A DNA stretch of 12,888 bases from an uncultured Eubacteriales bacterium. Its GTDB lineage: Bacteria; Bacillota; Clostridia; Oscillospirales; Acutalibacteraceae. The notes under the pieces were generated by a model. It ran no database searches. It was given only the letters and a program-made list of their open reading frames with translations, and was not told the origin of the DNA. Each line of letters opens with the position of its first letter. Positions within the stretch are counted from its first letter, which is position 1. The stretch lies in assembly GCA_900322105.1 (NCBI GenBank), contig ONYV01000007.1, forward strand, positions 1 to 12,888, read 5' to 3'. Shown here one piece after another: positions 7,006 to 12,779 of this stretch. The position numbers were made by a program, and so were the translations under genes.

Positions 7006-7039
7006 GCGCAGAGCCTGCGCTCCCCTGTGGGGGTTTTTT
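7006..7039 (+). terminator. Terminator-like double hairpin oriented on the + strand
   Basis: GCGCAG (7006-7011) pairs with CTGCGC (7015-7020). CCCC (7022-7025) pairs with GGGG (7030-7033) and is followed by six T residues (7034-7039). The T tract is on the + strand, but the genes on both sides are on the minus strand. It therefore does not serve the radical SAM gene that ends at 7053. Confidence 0.5.
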
Positions 7040-7052
7040 GAGGTCGATCTTG

Positions 7053-7937
7053 TCAAAGTAAGTTCCAGTCGGGAACGAAGTCTTTTGTGGCGGAGGAGCG
7101 TTCCTGCACAAAGCCGTTCAGTCCCAGACGGTCGTATTCGTCCAGTACCTTTTCATACTCACGTTTTGTGATGCGTCTGTCGATCTCAGGAAAATCACTT
7201 GCCCTTCCCATGGGGATATACTGCGCCATCAGACTGACAAGGATATCATCCCCGAACTCACTTTTCAGGGTCTGCAATACCTTGATGGAGTTTTTGGTGT
7301 TCTGCGGAAGGATCAGGTGGCGCACGATCGTTCCTTTTTGCAGGATGCCATTTTCGTCAAACTGCGGCTTTCCTGTCTGACGCAGCATTTCCCGTATGGC
7401 AGGAAGCGCATATTCCGCATAATTTCCTGCACAGGAATAGCGGCTCGATTTTTCACTGTCGATATATTTCAGATCGGGCAGATAGATATCCACGATCCCT
7501 TCAAGGCGGCGCAGGCTCTCCGCCTTTTCATATCCGCCCGTATTATACACAACAGGAACGTTCGGACGATATGCCGAAAACAGCGTGATGATCGTTTCGA
7601 TATACGGCGTAGGGCTGACAAGGTTGATGTTGTGTACGCCCTGCGCTGTGAGCTTTTTGATCTCTTCTGTCAGCTCTGAAACAGTCATGACCCTTCCCTG
7701 CTTTTTACGGCTGATCTGATCATTCTGGCAGAACACGCAGCCCAGAACGCAGCCTGAAAAAAAGACAGTTCCCGATCCTTTTGTGCCGCTGATACAAGGT
7801 TCTTCCCAGAAGTGCGGAGCAATCCTTGCTACTTTTGGGAGTGTTCCCATGCCGCAAAAGCCGCTGCCGCTTTGTTCACTGCGCAAAGCGGCGCATTCCC
7901 TCGGGCAAAGTGTACAGATATATTCGTTCAATTCCAT
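7053..7937 (-). CDS. Radical SAM protein, PflX-like (pyruvate formate-lyase activating enzyme-related)
   Basis: A 294-residue cytoplasmic radical S-adenosylmethionine protein. The canonical cluster motif C-x3-C-x2-C is at Cys63, Cys67 and Cys70 (GCVLGCVFC). A second group of cysteines lies at the N-terminus: Cys8, Cys11, Cys15 and Cys28, spaced C-x2-C-x3-C-x12-C. This N-terminal CP-x-x-C pattern and the overall sequence fit the PflX-like group (COG1313), whose substrate is not established; they resemble glycyl-radical-enzyme activases but lie in a separate branch. The gene follows adhE at 144 bases, with two hairpin structures between. The start is not certain: GGGGG (7940-7944) is only two bases from ATG 7937 but eight bases from an in-frame TTG at 7931, which would shorten the protein by two residues. 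No terminator on its own strand was found beyond the stop. Confidence 0.88.
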   Translation of the reverse strand: MELNEYICTLCPRECAALRSEQSGSGFCGMGTLPKVARIAPHFWEEPCISGTKGSGTVFFSGCVLGCVFCQNDQISRKKQGRVMTVSELTEEIKKLTAQGVHNINLVSPTPYIETIITLFSAYRPNVPVVYNTGGYEKAESLRRLEGIVDIYLPDLKYIDSEKSSRYSCAGNYAEYALPAIREMLRQTGKPQFDENGILQKGTIVRHLILPQNTKNSIKVLQTLKSEFGDDILVSLMAQYIPMGRASDFPEIDRRITKREYEKVLDEYDRLGLNGFVQERSSATKDFVPDWNLL

Positions 7938-7952
7938 TTCCCCCTACATACC

Positions 7953-7988
7953 ACAAAAGCGCTGTACTGTTTCGTACAACGCTTTTGT
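7953..7988. terminator. Long hairpin between adhE and the radical SAM gene
   Basis: ACAAAAGCG-C-TGTAC (7953-7967) pairs with GTACA-A-CGCTTTTGT (7974-7988): 14 base pairs with one internal mismatch and a 6-base loop. Both flanks of the stem are A/T-rich, so it could end transcription in either direction. On the minus strand only four T residues close the stem before GTGG. It may be the adhE terminator or an attenuator in the leader of the radical SAM gene. Confidence 0.6.
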
Positions 7989-8013
7989 CAAGATCAGTTG
8001 ATGACTTTGTCAG

Positions 8014-8081
8014 GGCAACACCGCATAAAGATCGCCTTACGGCTTAGCGCCGCCGCTGCTTGATCTTTGTGCGGTATTGCC
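8014..8081. repeat. 68-bp inverted-repeat element (REP/MITE-like) abutting the adhE stop
   Basis: Left arm 8014-8033 (begins GGCAACACCG, ends AAAGATC) and right arm 8062-8081 (begins GATCTTTGTG, ends GTATTGCC) are 20 bases each. They pair at 18 positions plus one G-U, with one A-C mismatch. The 28-base centre is GC-rich and can form smaller hairpins (GCC-TTAC-GGC; AGCG-CCGC-CGCT). No T tract follows on either strand, so it is not an ordinary intrinsic terminator. The right arm ends exactly at the base before the adhE stop codon. No second copy is present in this window. Confidence 0.65.
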
Positions 8082-10724
8082 TTAGTTTTCTGTCGGCTTA
8101 CCGTAGTATGCTTCACGGTACATTGCCTTGATCTCTTCGATCAGCGGATATCTCGGATTTGCGCCTGTACACTGGTCGTCAAAAGCGTTGAGCGCCATTT
8201 CATCCAGAGAATCCAGAAATGCCTGTTCGCTGATGCCGTAATCGGCTATGGTCTTTTTAATACCGCATCTCTCTTTGAGTTCCTCGATCTTCTGAATGAA
8301 GATATCGAGAGTTTCTTTGTCGTCCTTGCCGCAGAAGCCAAGGAAACGAGCGCATTCGCAGTAGCGTTCCAAGGTATGGGGATAAGCATACTGTGAGAAC
8401 GTACCCATTTTCGGCGGTACGGGATCGGCATTGTATCTCATCACGATGGTGATGAGCAGCGCATTGGCAACGCCGTGGGCGATATGATGATAAGCGCCTA
8501 ATTTATGCGCCATAGAATGGCATACGCCAAGGAAAGCATTTGCAAACGCCATACCTGCAAGGGTAGAGGCAGTCGCCATTTTTTCTCTTGCGACGGGGTC
8601 GCTTGCGCCGTTTTCGTAGGCAGAGGGCAGATAGTCAAAGATATTCTTCATTGCCTTGAGCGCCAGACCGTCTGTATATTCTGTTGCCATAATGGACGCA
8701 TACGCTTCAAGTGCGTGTGTCAGCGCATCAATACCAGAAGCGCTGGTGAGTCCTTTGGGCTGGTTCATCATATTGTCTGCGTCAATGATTGCCATTTTCG
8801 GCAGCAGTTCATAGTCTGCCAGCGGATATTTGATATTTGTCTTTTCGTCTGTGATGACCGCAAAGGGAGTGACTTCCGAGCCTGTTCCCGAAGAAGTCGG
8901 TATTGCAACGAAATATGCCTTGTCGCCCATGTGCGGGAACGGATAGATCCTCTTTCGGATATCCATAAAGCGCATTGCCATATCCATAAAGTCCGCTTCG
9001 GGATGCTCATACAGCACCCACATGATCTTGCCTGCGTCCATTGCCGAACCGCCGCCCAGAGCGATAATGACATCAGGCTCGAACAGCGTCATCTGCTGTG
9101 CGCCTTCGATCGCAGATGAAAGGGTCGGGTCGGGCTGAACGTTATAGAAACAGGTATGCTGAATGCCGAGTTCATTCAATTTTGCTTCGATGGGCTTGAC
9201 ATAGCCGTTTTTATACAGGAAAGAGTCGGTGACGATAAACGCTTTTTTCTTATGCATGATCGTTCCCAGCTCATCAAGTGCAAGCGGCATACAGCCTTTT
9301 TTGAAATAGACCTTTTCAGGCGCTCTGAACCAAAGCATATTTTCTCTCCTCTCTGCCACACGCTTGATATTCAGAAGATGCTTGACACCTACGTTTTCCG
9401 ATACAGAGTTGCCGCCCCATGAACCGCAGCTCAGCGTCATGGACGGAGTGAGCTTGAAGTTATAGAGGTCGCCGATGCCGCCGTGAGAGGAAGGCGTATT
9501 GATCAGTACACGGCAGGTCTTCATTGCGTGGTAGTGTTTTTCGATCTTTTCTTTTTCGGCAGGATGGATATAGAGAGAAGAAGTGTGACCGTAGCCGCCG
9601 TCTGCTACCAGTCTTGCCGCCTTTGCGATCGCTTCGTCAAAGGTCTCGGCTTTATACATTGCTAAAACAGGCGACAGCTTTTCATGAGCAAATTCTTCGC
9701 TGATATCGACAGATTCCACTTCACCGATGAGAATCTTTGTATGCAGCGGTACGCTCACGCCTGCCAATTCTGCAATCCTGTGCGCAGACTGACCGACGAT
9801 ACGTGCATTCAGAGAGCCGTTGATGATAATCGTCTTTCTGACCTTCTCCAGTTCATCGTCTTTCAGGAAATAACAGCCTCTGTCGGCAAATTCCTGCTTT
9901 ACTGCGTCATAGATATCCGAAAGGACTGTCACACTCTGTTCGGATGCGCAGATCATGCCGTTGTCAAAGGTCTTGGAATGGATGATGGAGTTGACTGCCA
10001 CACGGATGTCTGCGGTGCTGTCGATGATAACAGGCGTATTGCCGGCACCCACGCCCAGAGCAGGCTTGCCGCTGGAGTAAGCCGCCTTGACCATGCCCGG
10101 ACCGCCTGTGGCAAGGATGGTGTCGGAGCATTTCATCAGCTCGTTTGTCAGCTCCAGTGAGGGAATGTCGATCCATGCAATAATATTCTTCGGAGCGCCT
10201 GCCTTGACAGCAGCGTCCAATACGATCTTAGCCGCTTCGATGGTCGATTTTTTCGCTCTCGGGTGCGGACTGATGATAATGCCGTTTCTGGTTTTTAAGC
10301 AGATGAGCGCCTTGAAGATTGCGGTAGAAGTCGGGTTCGTGGTGGGGATGACAGCGCCGATGATGCCGATCGGTTCAGCGATCTTGCGCATACCGAAGGC
10401 AGGATCATACTCGATCTCTCCGCAGGTTTTTGTATTCTTATATGCGTTATAGATATACTCGGCGGCATAGTGGTTCTTGATGACCTTATCCTCCACAACG
10501 CCCATGCCGGTTTCTTCCACCGCCATTTTTGCCAGCGGGATCCTTGCCATGTTGGCAGCGACTGCCGCCGCACGGAAGATCTTGTCCACCTGTTCCTGTG
10601 TATATTCTGCAAACTCTTTTTGTGCCTGACGTACCTCTGCTAATTTTGCATGGAAGCTGTCCAGATCATGCACAAGACCCTCGTACTCTGTCTGAACTTC
10701 CATTCCGCTTACGTTATCAGCCAT
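8082..10724 (-). CDS. adhE: Bifunctional acetaldehyde-CoA/alcohol dehydrogenase
   Basis: An 880-residue enzyme that reduces acetyl-CoA to acetaldehyde and then to ethanol, using two NADH; family members assemble into helical spirosomes. The N-terminal aldehyde dehydrogenase domain (about 1-445) has catalytic Cys259 in DNGMICASEQS and a Gly-rich segment near 224-229. The C-terminal iron-dependent alcohol dehydrogenase (about 465-880) has GGGSAMDAGK at 557-566, GTGSEVTPF at 613-621, and iron ligands Asp666, His670, His736 and His750 in GIDALTH and CHSMAHKLG...HIAHG. Length is standard. I chose ATG 10724 because GGAGG is eight bases upstream, as against a GTG at 10769 that has no such site and lies in a palindrome. 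The promoter is a perfect consensus with a Rex-like operator, fitting NADH-responsive control. An inverted-repeat element abuts the stop codon. Confidence 0.97.
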   Translation of the reverse strand: MADNVSGMEVQTEYEGLVHDLDSFHAKLAEVRQAQKEFAEYTQEQVDKIFRAAAVAANMARIPLAKMAVEETGMGVVEDKVIKNHYAAEYIYNAYKNTKTCGEIEYDPAFGMRKIAEPIGIIGAVIPTTNPTSTAIFKALICLKTRNGIIISPHPRAKKSTIEAAKIVLDAAVKAGAPKNIIAWIDIPSLELTNELMKCSDTILATGGPGMVKAAYSSGKPALGVGAGNTPVIIDSTADIRVAVNSIIHSKTFDNGMICASEQSVTVLSDIYDAVKQEFADRGCYFLKDDELEKVRKTIIINGSLNARIVGQSAHRIAELAGVSVPLHTKILIGEVESVDISEEFAHEKLSPVLAMYKAETFDEAIAKAARLVADGGYGHTSSLYIHPAEKEKIEKHYHAMKTCRVLINTPSSHGGIGDLYNFKLTPSMTLSCGSWGGNSVSENVGVKHLLNIKRVAERRENMLWFRAPEKVYFKKGCMPLALDELGTIMHKKKAFIVTDSFLYKNGYVKPIEAKLNELGIQHTCFYNVQPDPTLSSAIEGAQQMTLFEPDVIIALGGGSAMDAGKIMWVLYEHPEADFMDMAMRFMDIRKRIYPFPHMGDKAYFVAIPTSSGTGSEVTPFAVITDEKTNIKYPLADYELLPKMAIIDADNMMNQPKGLTSASGIDALTHALEAYASIMATEYTDGLALKAMKNIFDYLPSAYENGASDPVAREKMATASTLAGMAFANAFLGVCHSMAHKLGAYHHIAHGVANALLITIVMRYNADPVPPKMGTFSQYAYPHTLERYCECARFLGFCGKDDKETLDIFIQKIEELKERCGIKKTIADYGISEQAFLDSLDEMALNAFDDQCTGANPRYPLIEEIKAMYREAYYGKPTEN

Positions 10725-10732
10725 TGTTCTGT

Positions 10733-10737
10733 CCTCC
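10733..10737 (-). promoter_or_regulatory. Ribosome binding site that decides the adhE start
   Basis: GGAGG on the minus strand, eight bases before ATG 10724. The longer frame from GTG 10769 would place this site inside the coding region. Confidence 0.9.
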
Positions 10738-10752
10738 ATTTTCATCATTTTC

Positions 10753-10767
10753 GTGTCAGTCTGACAC
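10753..10767. promoter_or_regulatory. Perfect 7-1-7 palindrome in the adhE leader
   Basis: GTGTCAG-T-CTGACAC. It is downstream of the predicted transcription start and upstream of the ribosome binding site. It could be an operator or a short RNA hairpin; a 1-base loop is too tight for the full stem, which favours a protein-binding site or a hairpin with fewer pairs. Confidence 0.5.
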
Positions 10768-10797
10768 ACCGTTTTTTATGATATCTATATATTTAAT

Positions 10798-10826
10798 ATT
10801 ATAAGTTTCTGTTAAAAAGTTGTCAA
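10798..10826 (-). promoter_or_regulatory. Perfect-consensus adhE promoter
   Basis: On the minus strand, TTGACA (10821-10826) and TATAAT (10798-10803) are exactly 17 bases apart. Both hexamers match the housekeeping consensus at every position. The leader would be about 65 bases. Confidence 0.92.
10809..10826. promoter_or_regulatory. Rex-like operator overlapping the adhE -35
   Basis: The 18-base site CTGTTAAAAAGTTGTCAA matches 11 of 14 fixed positions of the Rex consensus TTGTTAA-N4-TTAACAA. It covers the -35 hexamer and part of the spacer. Rex represses adhE and other NADH-consuming genes in Firmicutes when NADH/NAD+ is low, so both gene and position fit. Some of the match comes from general A/T richness. 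Confidence 0.5.
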
Positions 10827-10851
10827 TATGATTTCCTGAAGATTCGGCTTT

Positions 10852-10880
10852 TTGACGATTTTCTATCTTTTCGATACAAT
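10852..10880 (+). promoter_or_regulatory. Promoter-like sequence on the + strand, divergent from adhE
   Basis: TTGACG (10852-10857) and TACAAT (10875-10880) are 17 bases apart; each hexamer matches 5 of 6 consensus positions. No + strand gene follows. A transcript would run antisense into the 3' end of the membrane-protein gene ending at 10941. Confidence 0.5.
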
Positions 10881-10940
10881 TTTGTCAAAAAACAACTTTC
10901 TTTCGGCATAACGTTCATATCATGTCAAAACGTTCCGCAC

Positions 10941-11855
10941 TTATTTCCCCTGTTTTTTGACTTCGATCATCTTTTGTACGGTCTTGCGTTTGACGGTCTT
11001 GCCGTTGAGGAAAACATATTCCTCCGGGTCGCCCTCGGACAGCGGCAGAAGATCTTCTACGGTGAGGAGTTCATCCTTTTTCTGTTCTTCCTGCAGGCGC
11101 TTTGCACGCTTTTGTTCCGCAGAATAGGGCGCGATAATAAATTTGTCAATCGTCTGATACGTGTTATACGTGATAATATACACGATCAGCGTCGGCAGAA
11201 ACAGCGCCGTCATAACGCCAAGCACGATAAACACGATGGTCGTCGTCTGGATGAGGAAGGCTGTGGAATACAGCAGAAAGGACAAAAACAAGAGGGAGAA
11301 AAAGACCTTGAGATGTCCTGCAAATCCCTTGATGATGAGCATCAGGGAGTTTTTGATGATATCCGCAAAGCCGATCTGCACCGACACCGCCATTACTGTT
11401 GCCGAAAAGTCCATCAGCAGGAAGACGATAGACGTGATGAGCATGATGATGAGATAGATCAGCACAGGTCCGCCGCCGACTTCACGGTTGATGGCGATCA
11501 TGTAGAACATTCCCACCGTCAACGCATAGAGCATGACAGAATTGACCAGAAAAAACACCCAGTTATCCCGAATGCCGCTGAGAAAGTCCTTGACAGGGCG
11601 GAAATCTCTGTCGGCAGTCAGTTTTCGGCAGACGTTGAACAGTCCTCCGAAAAACGGCGACATCAGCGGTATGATGAGAAAGATCAGAAACCAATTGACA
11701 GAGCCCATCAGATTGGTAAGCAGCACGATCCCTGCAATGAGTATCGCTAAAGGGATACAGAACAGCAGGTTTGGTATCAGCAGCTTGCCGAAATTAGATA
11801 AATACGTTGAGAAGAAATCCGAAAAGCTATACTTTCGGGTCGAGTTATCAGCCAT
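10941..11855 (-). CDS. Six-helix membrane protein, possibly DUF624/YesL-like
   Basis: A 304-residue integral membrane protein of unknown function. Hydrophobic segments lie at about 26-48, 53-75, 98-121, 130-150, 183-203 and 205-230. A charged, probably cytoplasmic C-terminal tail of about 65 residues follows, rich in Lys, Glu and Arg. The stretch from about 63 to 105 (PLMSPFFGGLFNVCRKLTADRD, then KDFLSGIRDNW) recalls the DUF624/YesL pattern, where a Gly-Pro or small-residue turn precedes an R-K helix end and a D-F-x(5)-(R/K)-x-N-(W/F) helix. Typical DUF624 proteins are near 200 residues without this tail, so the match is tentative. I chose ATG 11855 because AAGGA lies nine bases upstream; the longer frame from a GTG at 11927 has no ribosome binding site and crosses repeat-like DNA. 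It lies downstream of spoIIM and might be cotranscribed. Confidence 0.82.
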   Translation of the reverse strand: MADNSTRKYSFSDFFSTYLSNFGKLLIPNLLFCIPLAILIAGIVLLTNLMGSVNWFLIFLIIPLMSPFFGGLFNVCRKLTADRDFRPVKDFLSGIRDNWVFFLVNSVMLYALTVGMFYMIAINREVGGGPVLIYLIIMLITSIVFLLMDFSATVMAVSVQIGFADIIKNSLMLIIKGFAGHLKVFFSLLFLSFLLYSTAFLIQTTTIVFIVLGVMTALFLPTLIVYIITYNTYQTIDKFIIAPYSAEQKRAKRLQEEQKKDELLTVEDLLPLSEGDPEEYVFLNGKTVKRKTVQKMIEVKKQGK

Positions 11856-11864
11856 CTTGACACA

Positions 11865-11869
11865 TCCTT
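11865..11869 (-). promoter_or_regulatory. Ribosome binding site deciding the start of the DUF624-like protein
   Basis: AAGGA on the minus strand, nine bases before ATG 11855. Neither in-frame upstream start (ATG near 11894, GTG 11927) has such a site. Confidence 0.65.
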
Positions 11870-11934
11870 GATTTGATGAATTATCAGAAAACATTTTTGG
11901 GGAATCACCGGTGTTCTCTCTCCGCACCGCCGTC

Positions 11935-11952
11935 GCAGGCTTGCAAGCCTGC
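11935..11952. repeat. 18-bp perfect palindrome
   Basis: GCAGGCTTGCAAGCCTGC is fully self-complementary. As RNA it gives a 7-bp stem with a 4-base loop. Only three T residues follow on the + strand and none on the minus strand, so it is a poor terminator. It lies in the 213-base gap between spoIIM and the DUF624-like gene. Confidence 0.6.
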
Positions 11953-11959
11953 TTTGGGC

Positions 11960-12067
11960 TTACTCCTTCACGGTATGGAACTTCGTCATCCGAACGGTTT
12001 GATGTGCGGCGTTGTTTCCGTTTGTTACCGTCACCGGCAGTCCTTTTTCTTTGCAGAAGTCCCCGAC
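11960..12067 (-). pseudogene. 35-codon protein-like remnant or repeat-derived frame, no start codon
   Basis: Just past the spoIIM stop, in the +1 frame relative to it, the minus strand reads VGDFCKEKGLPVTVTNGNN, then AAHQTVRMTKFHTVKE and a TAA stop at 11960. Codon choice resembles that of the real genes. The frame upstream is only a shadow of spoIIM and has no start codon or ribosome binding site. It is either the tail of a broken gene, a chance frame, or part of a dispersed repeat; the palindrome at 11935-11952 follows directly. I do not recognise a family. Confidence 0.3.
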
Positions 12068-12068
12068 A

Positions 12069-12710
12069 CTAAAAAGAGAAGAAGTGGGAAAAGCATAGGG
12101 AACAAAGCATATCGAGAAGTGCGGAGAAAGCGCATAGGGCTAACATGGCGAGCATCAGGCGGCAGTAGGTTTTCAGATGGGAACGGAAATCAAAGGGAGA
12201 AGCGCTGCGGAACAGTCCGATCACCGTGTGGAGCGTGCTGCGAAACGCAAAGTAGGAAGCCGCCGAGATCACGAGAGAGGACAGAAATGCGCCGGGAAGG
12301 ATCACTAACAGATTGTACAAAACACCCTTGAAATGATAAGCACCGTACAGATAGCCTACCGACAATCCATAGCCAAAGCCTTTGAACAGCGGCATCAGCA
12401 CCGCTAAAAAGCCGCCCCAAAGCGACAGTCCTAATAGAAATATCGAAGCGATGAACAGCGAGGATGAAGCAAAGGATGCCGCAAACGATGAAAACAAGCC
12501 TTGTGCGCTGCGTATGGTGAAATTCGTCTGAAAGATCAGATCCAGACGGGAGAGCAGCTCACGGTCAGCGGATGCGCCGCTGAGAGAGCCGTACAGAATG
12601 CCGCCGAAGAGGATCAGGCAAAAGATCAGAAATATACCGTTTTTTCTCAGTCCGTTTTTTCCTGCACTGAGATATTGCAGCGCAGGGTTCGACATGATGA
12701 TGTTTTTCAT
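12069..12710 (-). CDS. spoIIM: Stage II sporulation protein M
   Basis: A 213-residue integral membrane protein. In Bacillus, SpoIIM forms the DMP complex with SpoIID and SpoIIP, which degrades septal peptidoglycan so that the mother cell can engulf the forespore. Helices lie at about 23-41, 83-122 (two segments), 128-155 and 183-208. The core FKGFGYGLSVGYLYGAYHFK near 109-128, followed by the Gly/Ile-Leu-Pro turn near 137-140 (ILPG), fits the SpoIIM family (PF01944), as does the length. The start is supported by GGGAG eight bases before the ATG. A sigma-E-like promoter lies directly upstream, matching the sigma-E control known for spoIIM in Bacillus. The 3' end runs into DNA with a remnant-like frame. 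Confidence 0.87.
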   Translation of the reverse strand: MKNIIMSNPALQYLSAGKNGLRKNGIFLIFCLILFGGILYGSLSGASADRELLSRLDLIFQTNFTIRSAQGLFSSFAASFASSSLFIASIFLLGLSLWGGFLAVLMPLFKGFGYGLSVGYLYGAYHFKGVLYNLLVILPGAFLSSLVISAASYFAFRSTLHTVIGLFRSASPFDFRSHLKTYCRLMLAMLALCAFSALLDMLCSLCFSHFFSF

Positions 12711-12750
12711 ACCATTAACTCCCGTTCCGTTTGATTGGAATTTTTGTTAA

Positions 12751-12779
12751 TGTGTATGTGTTATTTTTTACAATTATTC
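12751..12779 (-). promoter_or_regulatory. Sigma-E-like promoter of spoIIM
   Basis: On the minus strand, GAATAAT (12773-12779) and CATACACA (12751-12758) are 14 bases apart. The Bacillus sigma-E consensus is roughly (G/T)(A/C)ATATT, then 13-15 bases, then CATACA-N-T. The matches are 6 of 7 and 6 of the 7 fixed positions. The -35 overlaps the stop codon of the upstream gene. The leader would be about 35 bases. Confidence 0.6.

Noticed and set aside
10725..10769. Longer adhE start at GTG 10769
   Set aside because: It has no ribosome binding site, the GTG overlaps a palindrome, and a good GGAGG lies eight bases before ATG 10724.
10974..11750. Open frame of 258 codons on the + strand
   Set aside because: It is antisense to the membrane-protein gene. 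The product is extremely rich in Asp, Arg, His, Gln and Lys, as expected when hydrophobic codons are read backwards. The + strand promoter at 10852-10880 made me look again, but there is no ribosome binding site.
11873..12331. Open frame of 152 codons on the + strand
   Set aside because: It crosses the spoIIM 3' half and the palindromic gap, has Arg/Cys-rich composition and no ribosome binding site.
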